Part shown: positions 34,031 to 47,700 of the stretch, piece after piece
How positions within the stretch are numbered: position 1 is the stretch's first letter
Layout of the letters: each line of letters begins with the position of its first letter
Source of the DNA: Ancylostoma caninum
Lineage: Eukaryota; Nematoda; Chromadorea; Rhabditida; Ancylostomatidae
NCBI GenBank assembly: GCA_037903475.1
Contig: JBAJFG010000126.1
Location: 496,001-560,000, forward strand
Direction: 5' to 3'
DNA length: 64,000 bases
Translations under genes and position numbers: made by a program
Notes under the pieces: model-generated
Databases searched by the model: none
Told to the model about the DNA's origin: nothing
Seen by the model: only the letters and a program-made list of their open reading frames with translations

Positions 34031-37000
34031 AAATTCGCGTATTTGGCTGCATTGTGATCGGCGAGGCTATGCACGTCCACAACACAAATTTCCTAGAGAT
34101 GAAGTGAGAAACAACCTGTGCGAGAATTTCGGAAAATAAATCAAGAAGACCTGAATTCATCAAAGGGGTTGTCTGAAGTAAAATTTAATTCTTCGAGTGG
34201 CGGTTGTACATGAGATTAAAGAAGAAAGACTAGGGTGTCTACCACTTTGTAGACCCACACCGCCGTTTGTGAAGACATACTAACAACTAATTTCGAACTC
34301 TGATATGAAGACATTCTTACAACTAATTTCGAACTCGGATAAACAACAATTAATACATATGGGAGAAAATTACAGGATCCTCCTATGTAAACCATGGTAG
34401 TGCAACAAAATTTTCTAGAGTGCAGGGACCAGCACGTGATCGCATGCTTTCATGATGGTGCTCAGTTATAGACAGTGCTTGAGAGGATGCAAAGCTGACC
34501 AGGCCATACGTGCAATCGGGGGGAGCCGAGGGTCTCCAAAGTGAAGGGGTCTGAGAGTTCTGAGGGATTCAAGTGCCTTCCTTTCTCACTTCCCATTGAT
34601 GAGTCCTGGAGAAGGCACTTTTCAGCTAACTATTCTTTTTCGTAGTTTGTTGACGGGCAGGAACGAAACGGACCAAAGTTTACTAAGTTTTTTTCTGGTT
34701 TTTGCAAGATAATTCATGCCTTCGTATGTCAATCTTGCCATATTCGTGTTTAGCGAACTAGAAAACCCTAGAACACATGTCCTCGCTAACGTTGAGCAAA
34801 AGCTGAAAAAGGTCAATAAATCGATAGTTATCGGTCACTCGAGGCATCTATTCTGGATTCACTGGAGGGTTCCTTATTCCATACCAATCACTAGAGAAAC
34901 ACTGTCCATCAGCAGCGGAGCGAAGCTGGTGGGGGGGGGGGGCTCTACTTTGTTCGCACTATTTCTTTCTTCTTTGACTACAGACTGGAGCTAATGCACA
35001 GGCTTTGGCTCCCCCTCCCTCCCCCAACGTAAAACAGTGTTTTACATGGAATGTTGGGTATCAGCTGATAGATAATTTCCTCTGCTTCTTTTCTGTATGC
35101 AATTCATACTATTTTGTTTGAAATTAGAGAAGAAAACACCGAAAATCTAGAAAACTTGCCATTTCTCCTCATTTCAAAAAGTCAACTTTTGCTCCTGTGC
35201 AGTAAAAAGGAGATGTTTCGTGATCCATACAGGACTGCACAGCCTTCCGTCCTCTTCTATCTAGGACTGTCCAGTTTTCAATTCATTTTACTTTAACGAA
35301 TTTATTCCCCACCAAACATAAAGTGCGCAAAAAGTATTGATTTCGAAAAAGGAAATTCGCTCCTCCAATGATGACTATTTTCCCGACAACTCAATTCCTG
35401 CTTAATCTACTAGGTTTGCGCTATGTTCAGATACCCTTCATTGTTTGGAAATTTTCAATGCTAACTGCGGTATTCCTCATGTCTTCCTCTCCTTTGGTGA
35501 AGGGGGTCTCCTGGACCCACGTCCAAAGTGAAGGGGGTCCAGCCTGAGGAGCAGTACAATGAAAGGATGAACGAACGAAGAACACGTCATCATAAGCTGT
35601 TGTGTCATTTTCTAAAACCAGTTGTGTAATTGATCAGCGGACAAATGTGCCGGGGCCCCGTAGTTCAGAAAACATCAGGATAGGTGTCCACCGATCGAGA
35701 AGGGGTCCGCCGTGGTCATATAGGGGAAAACGACAGGAAACGTGTCCACTGATGGAGGAAGAGTCCTCTGTGGCCCAGTAGTAGATAGACGGTAGGATAA
35801 GGGTCCATCGATAGAGAACGGGTCTGCCCTGCCCCAGTAGTGGGGAAAACGCCAGGATACGGGTCCACAGATGGAGACTGGGTCCACAGGGGGCCCATTA
35901 GTGGGGAAAACGCCAGGATGCATGTCTGTAGGTGGAGTAGAGGAGCGCTACGCGCTCATTCGTGTCTCAATCGACCACATCTTCTTCCTCCCTCTGTATT
36001 AAAGCAGAAGCTCATCAGTCGGACTATCTCCATAAAGTGGAGTTTGATTCATTTCAAGTGATTATTACCACGGTATTGGTTACACTATATTGTCCACAAG
36101 TACTAAAGCCATGTGAAAGATACTCCTGTGCAGAGTTGGGAGTGTTTGTTCATAACGGGTCCATAGGCATGTGAGAAATTTGACAAAAAAGAATAGGTAG
36201 TATCATTGCATCGGAAATTAGCTTCACATGCAGATGCGTGATTAAAAATTTGCAAGCAAGTTCAGGATCGCAAGAAGACTCCAAGCCCGACGCTGAGGAA
36301 CTTATAGAGAGGTTTTTGTATTTGAGCTCAGCTAAAGACTACCTCTGCTTATTTGCGATTTTTTTAGCATTTCGCATGTGCGAAGCTCTTGCACATACCT
36401 CACGTAGTTGCCCTTCCCCACTACCTGGCACCCGAAGGGGCGCTAGCTGAGAAAATAGGTTGATAAGAGTTTCCCCAATTTTTATTTGTAAATCAATCTT
36501 AAACCCCCACCCTTCACTCTTTTGAGTTGGTATCTGTATGTACTTACTTGTAGAGATCTAAGGCCTATGTATGACAGCGATGCTGTCGCCGAGAGCGTCC
36601 ATTTCCAAACAGTAGTATGCTATAGGCCTAATAGATTGATGTGATAAATTTTATTTGGTTTAATGACGATGCAGGCTGGACATCGCAATCTTCATCATCT
36701 TCACCCGATCATCGTCAGCGAGTGGCGGCGCTTTTTAACGTGTCCTCGTTTTACCTCTAAATCTCCTAGTTTTTCACCTATCTTTGCCATTCTTGTCACA
36801 CATTTTGAAGGTTCCCCCTAGAAGTTATCACCTCACAGCTGTTATAACCTTAGTTCTTTCAATTTTTGGCTTTTTTACCAAACTTGTTCTTTATCGATTT
36901 CCTTGCTATCGTGGTCCATCAACGATTGGTAGATCAAGAAAATGGGTCCCAAATCAGATCGCACTGTCAAAAACAAGGCTTCTAGGATGGAATCTTCAGG

Positions 37001-40000
37001 CACCCAAACCTCGCTGAGCAGCTCGCAAACACTTGATGCTGATATGGGCGATATAGGCTCCAACAAAATGTCGACTGATGCTTTACTCAGACTTATTTTC
37101 CAGGTTAACAAGGATCCAGCCGTAGAAAGACTGCTGTTCTCGCTATCGGAGAGTATCTCGCGCGATCGGTTCTCGGATTATTTGGAGTCCGACTTACGCT
37201 CGCGAAGTATAGTAATTAGCGGGGTCCCGGAAGCTTCTGAGGGTCTGCTTCCATCCGAGCGTCAAGCTGATGTTGAGCAAAAGGTCAGCAACATCCTTGA
37301 CATCGTAAAGGTGGAATGCAGGCCGGATAAGGTGCTCCGTATGGGGACTGCCAACCCCTCCAAACCCCGTTTGATCAAAGTTGTGCTCCCCTCAAGACGA
37401 TGCTGGAGAACAGCCCTTCAAAATGCTAGATTGCTGAGGTCAGCCGGGTACCCACAAGTATTTATAAGGCGTAGTATGACTGCAGAAGAACGGAAAAAGG
37501 ACTTCGAGCTGCGACAGGAAGCCAGAGCACGTAATTTAGGGAAGCCTTCAAAGGAGTGGGTTGTGTTTCGTGGGGAGCTGAAACATATCTCGGAACTACA
37601 TCGTAATAATATTGCGGGAAACTTCTAACCTTGCATGGTCCTCTGGGTAAACAACCTTTACGTTGTTTCCTTGCTAACGCTCGGAGTATTGTCAAGAAAA
37701 TTGATCATCTTCACATGTTTTTAGTTTCTCACAAAGCTGATCTTTTTTTCATTACTGAATCTTGGTTAACCAGTAAGATACCGTCATCCGAAATTTTGGG
37801 TAATTTGCCGTATTACTTACTTCGGCTTGATCGCTCAGGAAGAAAAGGTGGAGGAGTATGCTGTTTCGTTAGATCATCTCTTTCTTTCCGTGAAATTACG
37901 TGCTCTTGCCAACTCGCAGCTGACGTTTTGTGCTTTGAAGTCTTCTGCTCCATCTCGTTTTCCATGGTTAGATTCATAGCTGTGTACAGACCCCCAAATT
38001 CAACGGGTGCTGACGACGAAGGCCTTATTGACCTTCTAGCAGATCTGATGGCTGTTAGTTGCAATAGCATTTTACTTGGCGATTTTAATCTTCACATTGA
38101 CTGGTCTGAGGTTAAAGCCATTGACAGCACGGCATGTGATTTCTTGTCCTTTTTCGGTAGTTATAATCTAACTCAATACGTTGCCAAACCTACTCATGGA
38201 AATTCGATTTTAGACCTTTTGTTTTGCAGCTCGCCCGTAGTTTGCAATACTAAGGTTCTTCCGCCTCTCTCTAACTCGGACCACAATGTTGTTGGTTTCA
38301 CTGTGAACCGGGACTTCATTTCTCCAGCCCTATTACCGAGACCCGACTTTGTGAATGCAGACTATTCGTCCCTGAACAATTACCTTGGAAAAATTGACTG
38401 GTATTCTGTGCTGAATAACTACTCTTCAGCCGCTGACGCTTACCGAAGATTTTGTTGCCAGATTTACAAGGCTCTGTCGTTATTTGTTCCTTTCAAAGTA
38501 CATTGTTCCGGAGGGCTCAATTACCCACCCCATCTGAAAGCGTTATTTGCACAGAAACAACGCCTCTTCGACTCATTATCCCACCCTTTATCTGATCCTT
38601 TGTTCAAAAAAGTCTGTTCTGATGTCGATCACCATCTCAAAAAGTTCCTAGCCAATTACGAGAAGCGTTTGGCGTCTAGAGGCAATCTGAAATGTTTATT
38701 CGAATACATACGTCACAAACAAAACACCACCCTAGCATGCCTGTTCTAAGAGATGGAAGAGGATTGTTCTATAGCTCAAATGAAAGTAAGGCAAGAGCTT
38801 TAGGTGATTATTTCTCCGACATTTTCATGCTCTCCAGCCGTCCTGATACAGATTTCTCTCATATTACCAGGAAGATAAGTAATCGGTGTTCCGGAATTAT
38901 TTTTGAACCTTCTGCTACCCTAGCACTACTCAAAAAATTAAAACCTTCTACATCCGAACCTTTTGATGGAATTCCTCCAATTATTTACAAGAAATGTGCT
39001 GATTCCCTCTATGTTCCTCTTACTCTTATATTCAACATATCCTTTAGCCTGGGGGAGGTCCCAGATGTTTGGAAGGAAGCTATAGTCACAGCCGTGCCTA
39101 AGATTCCCAACGCTTCTCTGATTTGTGACTTCCGTCCGATCAGCATCACCCCTTCTCCTGTCAAGGTCATGGAAAGAGTTGTGAGGGATAAGCTCATGTC
39201 ATGGATGAATAAATTTCACATAATTCCAGAGGTTCAACATGGATTTGTCAGCGGCGCCTCTACATTGACAAACCTTATAGACTCTATCCATGACTGGTGC
39301 TTAGCCTTAAATTCAGGGAGTTCAGTTGATGTAGTATATGTGGATTTATCTAAAGCTTTTGACCGGGTCTCCCATTCCAAACTTCTGGCTAAGCTGGAAT
39401 CCTACGGAATCGACGGGAGTCTGCTAGAGTGGCTTAACTCTTATCTGTCATCAAGGCACATGGTGGTCAAAGTGGGGCACTCCTTCTCCCCTAGATATCC
39501 ATGTCCGAGTGGAGTGCCCCAGGGGGGTGTATTATCTCCCCTACTCTTTCTTATTTATACAGCAGAATTAGGCCCTCTCCTTAAAACTTGCCCTGATGTT
39601 AAGATTCAGTTATACGCCGATGATATTAAAATATATGGGATTTATACGGATGAGAATCGGAGTTTAGTTCAGACAGCTATCAAAATGTCAATTGATCGCT
39701 TATTGAATTGGGCTTCATTGTGGGATTTGGCAGTTAACCCGGACAAATGTAAGGTCATGCATCTTGGTGATTTAGCCTCCACTGAGTATGTGATAAATGA
39801 TGTCACGCTAAAAACCTATGATACAGTTAATGATCTCGGTGTTCTTGTTGATTCAAGATGCAGTTTCTCCGCTCATGTAGATAATGCTGCTAAAAAAGCA
39901 TTAGCTGCACTATTTGCCATTTTCCGGAACACTCACATAAAAGATGTAAAGGTGTTAGTGGCTCTGTATAAGGCATATGTCTTGCCCCACCTCGATTACT

Positions 40001-41675
40001 GTTCACAACTGTGGAACCCCTTACTAAAAAAGGACATAAAAAAGTTAGAGAGGGTACAACATACATTTACTCGCCTTGTCTATCATAGGGTGCATCCCAG
40101 GATTGACAATAGTCTCATACCCAATTACCAGGACCGCTTGAAGTTATTCTGTTTGGAGAGCCTTCGTTTAAGAAGAATACGAAATGACCTCGTCTTTGCT
40201 TTTCGTATTTTGAAATGTGAGGTCAATTTAAGAGCTAGCAAATACTGGGTGTTTCGACCTTGTAGTCTCAGAAGCGGCGGTTTTAATTTGCATTACGGTA
40301 GAGTCAAAAAGAAACATCATTCACTTCTCTTCAACTCTTTTTTCTATCGGACAGCCAGATGGTTCCGAATGCTGCCTCATGATTTATTCAAGTCCTTAAA
40401 CAGCAGAATTTTCGGAACTAAGTTGAAAAAGGCTAATTTGCCCTATCTTCTAAGTTTAGACGCTTAATCTGCTCTGGTAATCCAAGCTTTTTCAGATAGT
40501 TCTCTTGGATCTTAGCTTGTCACGGCTCAGCTGTCCTCACTTGGTTACCACACTGTTCTAGTTGTCTTTTTATCGAGTGTAGATTTCTGAAACCAGTGTT
40601 TTTTTTTGTATGTTTTTTTCAAAGTTTTTCAAACCCTAGTATATTGTTCTAAGCTTCTCTGATTGCTTTTTACCTCATTTCCGGTTTTAACCTGACTGCA
40701 CATATGTTTTAAATGGGCCCGGCGGGGTTCCAGCATTCCATTGACTACAAAGACTTGAGTTTTTGGTTCATGTGATCTGGTCTACAGCTTGTGGCACTGT
40801 CGTCGTTTGAGGATCACCAAGGTTTGGTGAACCCCCTTCCTTGTGGTCCCCCAACCCGTTCGCCCAGGGTCCCAGACGAATGCGTTCGCCATGGGTTAAG
40901 TTGGTCATCCGAGCCCTGGTTGCTCTAGGCTTAGCAAGATGCGCTCGTGTGTCGGGAACATGACCTTGGCAGGGGACTTCTTCACCTACTGCAGGAGGAG
41001 AACGGCTTGCTTTAATTCGACATGAGCTATGACCAGTCTTGTTTAGTTCCTTGGCCAACCATTTTAATTACAAAAATGAATGCTGTGCTCAGTCGTGGCT
41101 CCCATTTGATGTTTGAGTTTTTTATTTGGTGCACCTTCGAGTGTAGTTCAATAAATAAATAAATAAATAAATTCTGTTGGATGTTTGCGGTTCGCTGTAT
41201 ACTTTTGTCGACACCTCATGGAAGTACTATTAGTAGCCTGAGTGAAAGTAATGGAAGAAACAACATCTAAATGAGATTTTCATCTATAACCTTTGAGAGT
41301 GCCTTTCCCAGTGAAATGAGCAAACACCTTTCAAATCTACATATAACACAACTGCAACGCATGGGTAGAACGCTGCTCCTCTCTTCTCAGAATTGAGCAG
41401 GCTGCTGGTGAGAAGGGACTCCTGCTCGATATTGATCAAAATCAACTAGCTCTTTTTCGCCCAAGAAGAAACTGAGGGGTAGGACAAGACATGATCAGAA
41501 AGTGATAGGATAGAGAGTAGGAATAATGAGTTACCAGAGGGCAGGACAGTCTCGATAGTTTGGGACAGAAAAAAGACTGGGAAAATTGGCATGTAAAATA
41601 AGTGGCATGGTGCAGTGTTCTTCGTTTTCGTCGTTTTTCGCCAATGGTTCCCCTCCGTTCTCAGACACAGCCTAC

Positions 41676-41720
<45 letters not shown>

Positions 41721-44700
41721 GATTTGGAGTAATTGGAGCAGTCGCGTGTACTGTGAAATATTTGGCCACTCTCTTCTTGAGTGCACTGCTGTCATTAGAA
41801 GCCCCAGTGCTTGCCAAGGTTTTGCACAGCAGCTCATAATAGAGGTTGGGTTGAAAGCACCCCTTCATAGTTAGAGGCATAACTGCAGCAGCAAGCACTT
41901 CCTAGTCATTGGATAGTCACAAGGTAATACTTTGAGCAATCTCCTACTATATCAGCATGTAATCACCTTGATCACCTTGACACCCGTCGATCTTCGGATA
42001 TATGAAGCGGGCGCCAGCAATCCTCACATTTGTTTCTCTCGCTTGCCAGGGTCGTCTAACGGATTCTGTCCGTTCGAGGGACACGAAGAGCATTGTATCT
42101 CTCCTCGAAGGACTTCGTGGATAAGTCTGACCATTGGGTCTGTGGTCTTCCCCTTGTGCGCTTAACGTACAGTGGTCCAGTCGCTGACGGCTCTTGTCCA
42201 ACGGTTGTCGATAAGACACATCATGTGTCCAGCCCACCTGATCTTACTCAACTTGGCGTAAGCGGCAGCATCCCTGATCTTCGACTGTTGACGCAGGGTG
42301 GAACTCCGTATTCCTGCCCTCACTCGCATGAGGCAGGTTATTCCCAGTTTCACCTTCTCGATAGAGCGTTTGATGACGCTGACTGCGTTCTCATCCTGCT
42401 TGCGCAGCGACCAGGTTCCTGAGGCGTATGTCAAAGTAGGGAGAACCGTTGTGTTGATGAGATGAGTACGAAGCCTTGTGTTCTTCGTCTTCTTCACCAC
42501 GCCCTCGATGCTCTTGTAAGCTCCACAAGCCGCTCGTTTTATCCTGCCCAGCTCCGGAGCAAGGTCGTTTATCATGTTGACATGGCATGTCGGATTTCGG
42601 AAGGGAGAACCGATGGAACAACATACCCATCCTACCCAAGATGACATTGAGGTAGGTGGACATGGCTATAGAAAAAATTCGAGGAGAAGTCGTAGATGAC
42701 CTTCTCCATTACCCGTCTCGAGGAAGAAATTGTTCCGTCTGAGCGCCGGAGGGTGGACATCTTGGCCTTGCGGTTGGCGAAGTCTCGGCGGGCGTTGCGG
42801 ATGCTTTTTCCTACCTCTGCGGTTTCGTCCAACACTGCTGCTCGTCCCTCCTTGAGGTCTTCTTTTATCGCTTCTCTGCACCGTTTGCGAGCTCGGACTT
42901 TATTTTGTAGTTGCCTGCGGCTCTCGCGGCTCCACGCTGGCGTGTAAGCTCGAGGGTCTCGTAAGACAGTCGTCACTTGGTGGCTCTTGAACCCTCGGCG
43001 CTCTTCGCACTGTCGCGGAGATGCAGAACAAGCCGATCATACTCCTCCTCGATGTTGTCGACGACAGCATCTTCCCGAAATCCGGCTAACGAAGTGAAGA
43101 GATTCCAATTTATGACGGGTTTGGAACTCCTCTTCTTCTTCGCGGCTTTCTCTCCTTTGTGCAAGAAGAAGAAACTTCCGCGAAGGAGGCGGTGGACTGA
43201 TCCGGTGTAGAACATCGGTACAACACCAATGTCAGTCAGGTAGAACCTTCCACTGACGATGATGTGGTCGATTTCGTTATTTTACTCTCCACCAGGTGAC
43301 TCCCACGTCCAGCGTAGGGAGGTTGGCTTCTGAAATTGTGAGTTACCATGGATGGTCTTCGCCGTCATGATTAACTCGGAAAGCCTCTTCCCATGTTCGT
43401 TCCACAGCAGGACGTGGGTACCGATGTAAAGTTCCTAAGGCGCTCTCCTAGGGCCGATCTTGGCGTTGAAGTCGCCAACAATGACCTTATAGAATGTATG
43501 GTCTTCCCTGTAGAACTTCTCCAAGTCCATATAGAAGGCCGCCACCTCGTGTTCGTCGCAGCTGGATGTTGGAGCGTAGGCGACGAAGATTGTCAAGGCC
43601 GGTGTTCATCCACATCTCCTCAGTCGCAAACGTCCGATTCGGGTTATTAGCTGTTCGAACGGATCGATGTTCATGACCAACTTCGTGTTGGCGAGGACAC
43701 CGACTGCACCAACTCCTCTACTGTCGCAGGTTCCAAGGTACAGTTCTTCTCCAGTGTCGAAGGTGGCGTTCAGTGGCCGTTGTCTCCTCGTCTTGGTCAG
43801 CCCGATGACGTCGTACCTGATCTTCCTGGCATGCATCATCAAATCCTCGATGGAAGCCTCCGATGAAAGCATGAGTGCGTTGAAGGTACAGACTCTCATC
43901 ATAGTCCTTCTGATTTTAGGCAGCCTAGATAACCCCTCGTCCTCAATGACGCTGCCGTACCAGTGACTCTTCCGAGGTCAGGGGAACACTCTCTATTATT
44001 GCTGTGTCGAGATTGGAGAAATTTTAAACCTCATCGAATCAGTGAGGAATGCGAAAGTTTTGAAGCAGTGAGGAATGCGAAAGTTTTGAAGAATTCCTGC
44101 CATTACTTAATTCCTTCCATTACTTTCTCCTCAATCTAACATTTGGGAAAGGAGGTCAACGAAATTTCTGAATGAGACAAAAAGTGTCTTCACAAAGTGC
44201 GGACAAAAATACACAGAAAACCATGAGTAGAGGCAGTGGAGGGAGGGAATTGGACGGGTGCAGGAAAAGAAAATTCAAGACCAATTTGCGAAAAGGATAA
44301 AAATCCTCGCGTCAGCTCATTTTCTGACTATATAATGTTTAGTAATCCACTAATAATTATTTGTATCCAAAATTGGCACACATGGCACTCCAAACTTACA
44401 CACACCCCAGTTTTCGTGTCACCACCACCCCCCCCCCAAACCTCATCTGCGTCTTCCACTAGACAAAATAAGTCGTAGTTTAAAGAGCTTTTGCACTGAG
44501 TTCACATTTCCTGGACTTCTTCTCTAGAGTATTTGCGTAGGCTGTTTTTATATCAGCTTTTGGGATTTCGTACTTTCAAACAGCCTCACCTAACAAAGAG
44601 CACCATTTACGTGCATTTCCACCTACTAAGAAATTGTAGTGAGATTTGTACGAGTACATACTACAAGTCTCAACGCCCTTGGATTCCTTTCGTTCCAAAT

Positions 44701-47700
44701 TTTTGTGATTTCATTGAAATCTTAAATGCAGCTTCAATTTCTGTATGGTGTTCTACATCGAGAACCGCAGCGTGCAACCATTTAGGTGTAATTTGTGAGT
44801 ATATTCTCTGAAAATTTGTCCACAATTTTGAACGATGGATTTTGAACAAGATATATGAACTTCACCATTGCATGATCTGGAAATGGTGCATTAAATTATG
44901 CACGTTCATCGAATATGGGTAGGTTAATGAGTTTACCATGAATAAACTCAGTGGTACATCCAGCCCCAGGACCATGTCACCCTCTTTTGTCTGACCATTC
45001 AATGCGACAACTTCATACCATGGAAGGAATCTGATTTTGAAGTCAAATATGGCCGAGACGTCTCTAAGGCAGTGTACTACCTCGTTTTCGTGTTTGAGTT
45101 TTCAGCAGATTCTGAATCTCCTGGACGCGCCGAATCCGCTACACACGAAATGTTACGAAAGTGTCTTTAGATCCGTTTTCTAGACGTTTTCGAGCCAAGA
45201 TCTGGAGCAGTTTGTCGAGCGGAGTAGACGCGTGAAGCCATTGATCTTATTGATCGAACATATCCTGGTGTGTTGGCCAACGATGTAGTCTTGGTGGGCA
45301 GCCAGCACAGCCACGGACCCCTGCGCCCAAGTGGTCCGCGAACTGTGCTTTCGGACCCTCCGAAGACGGGGTTTTCGTCACATTTATGCGTCATGTCGTA
45401 GATCATTGGAATCAGCGTGACGAGATGGTCTAGAGTCTGCCGACATCTACAACCCAGGAAACGAGGTGACACATTGCCTTTAAGGAAGTCTAAACATAGC
45501 ATACAAATTCTTAGCTAGGATGGGAGCACAAAAATGTTGTTTCTCGTTATCAATTCACGCCACGTTGGGATATCAGAATTTATTCATGCAGCCCTGCACA
45601 CATGGACCACGATATCTTCAAAAGGAAGGAGGCACATGCTCAGGTATGAAAAGAGCCAAACAAAGAATTTAACCCAATCAGAGGAATATTTCGGGAGAGT
45701 GTGGCTTTCACAGAGAACATACAGTCGCGGTCAAAAAGATATGATCAGTGGCATGTCGAAGATGGGACTTTTTATCATAAATCAACTTGGGATTGAGCTA
45801 CTCGGTCAAACTTTTAGGATGTGATGAGGATCGGAGCACCCTCTCTTTTGGCTGCATAAAATTGACACAAATTTCTTCCAAACAAAACTATCCCGTGATT
45901 CACCACTTTAGTAAACGTGATGGTTCCTCGCTTGTATCGCTTCATTTCGATTTGACAAGGAGTTATTCTAAACCTTATTTTGAGTAGCCAATTTGCTGTA
46001 ATAGTCGTGTCTTCCCTGTAAATGAAAAAGTGCGATTATCAAAAAGCCCAAAAAAGTGAGAAAAAGGAGTTTTCAATAATTTCGAAAATTGAAATTGAAA
46101 TAGGAACTGTAACGCTGTCGATATTCCTTAGATACAATAAAAAAGAATTTTTGGTGAATTCAACCACTTACTTTGAGTCTCGCATTTGAGCAGCAAAGGA
46201 AAGTGCAGAAATGGCATTTGGCAGAAAAAGTTGCCCATTATGTGCCTAATCTGTATCAACCCTTGATTTTTCTCAGGAATTGGTAGTGAAGATATTGGAC
46301 GAAATCAAAACAAGCCAAGGAAATTGATGTGCAGGCTTAGTAAAGCCACTAGAATTGAGTTTCTGTCCAGATAAGATGTTGTTAAGAAGCATCCACATAG
46401 CTGCAAAACATATCCAAATTTCATCTGGATAGCTCAATTCTGAGGTGAGATATGGCAAAAAATCATGCTGTTGAAATGGCGCTGATCATATCTTTTTGGT
46501 CGCGATTGTATCAGTGTGAATTGAATTGAATTGAAAAGAGAGCAGTGAGCTCGTGAGGGATAGTACATGTAAAGAAGTTGAAATAATTGACGGCGTCTTC
46601 TTCTTTTAACACATGCACTCTCAAACATTCTACTACGGTGAGTGCACCATAGTGTGTTAATTATAATCCACTTGAAGACGATCGCATGGAAATTACCAAA
46701 CGGAAAAATCTAATTGCAACGCGACAGAACTGTCCTTTAACAATCCTAGCCGTTAGTGATCATTTGTGAAGGCTGTGCATCCTTTAATTAGCACTCAGAG
46801 CACTCAGGTAGGAATTTCTCTCTTATCTGCGCCATTTTTTAATGAGGTAGTAAAATTTTTGAAGACTCATCCCAATAAGCAAGAGCGAATGATGCTTTTT
46901 CCTAATGAGAATCGGGCTATTGAATTTTGTTGTAAACCCTCTTGTTCAATACCGTCGAAGCGAATACCTTCTATTCGGAGCTGAACTAAAAGACTTGTTT
47001 ATACGTATAGATCTGAGAATCTAGTTTGAAACTTGGACAAAACGATTTACTAGGTGGTATGGTGAGCAGATTTAATGAGGACGCTTCACCTTAACCAAAT
47101 CTTGCACTTGATGCATATTGGACAGGTCATATGCCGATGAGCTGCCATAAATAGCGTTACTTAGGCTACAGACATATGTATTTCTCGCCCAGTGCACTAC
47201 TTAGCGTCGCTGTCACCATGCTTCCGATATGTAGAGATTTTCGGCCCGGCCTGTGTTTGCAAAGTTAGGCTGCGACAGAAATCGTGGCTGACGCGATGGC
47301 ATATGTAAGAGTAAGTATGCTCTTTTGTAGGCAGGCCTTCGATGAGCTCGGGAGCGCTGGCTATGAGCCAATATGTCTGCCTCTTTCGCGAAGGAAAGGT
47401 ATAGATAGAGAGTACTGTTAACCCAAATGGGTGGAGAAGGTGAAAGCTATCTCACTTGAAATCATGAAGTGATTGATTATAAAGGGCAATGTGAAGAACA
47501 CAACCAATGTTCCTAAAATTTTTACACTAACTGGTTGTGAGGCTTCAACTAGACCACATGTGCAGCTTCCTTGGCGCCCTCGGGTCACAGACCCTCTTAT
47601 TAGTAGTTACCGAGAAGGTTACAAAAGGATCGTAGTGCTATGCTAATCAAGACAGAACATGAAAGATTTGTGTCTAAAAAATCCATCACTATTTGTTGTA

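Larger units (their letters stand above)
36660..41172 (+). mobile_element. CR1-type LINE, near full length
   Basis: The order is 5' leader (start uncertain), ORF1 (36942-37628), ORF2 with endonuclease then reverse transcriptase (37631-40467), a 0.68-kb 3' untranslated region, and a terminal ATAA/AAAT simple-repeat tail (41151-41172). Endonuclease, RT and a microsatellite tail without poly(A) are typical of the CR1 lineage. A single frameshift in ORF2 is the only obvious defect. The element lies in intron 5 of the receptor gene, in the opposite orientation to it. Confidence 0.9.

Noticed and set aside
40900..41040. U1 snRNA-like words (CTTGGCAGGGGAC, GATCACCAAGG)
   Set aside because: The words occur in the wrong order relative to U1, and the 5' splice-site-pairing sequence and Sm site are not recognisable.
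41446..41898. 150-codon minus frame with an Ile-Tyr repeat
   Set aside because: It is created by a TA microsatellite, and flanking residues show no motif.
47440..47560. Alternative receptor exon 6 on the minus strand (KILGTLVVFFTLPFIINHFM)
   Set aside because: It is hydrophobic, but no acceptor gives the needed phase after exon 5 and the sequence lacks the TM6-TM7 pattern found at 33489-33634, which is conserved in block A.
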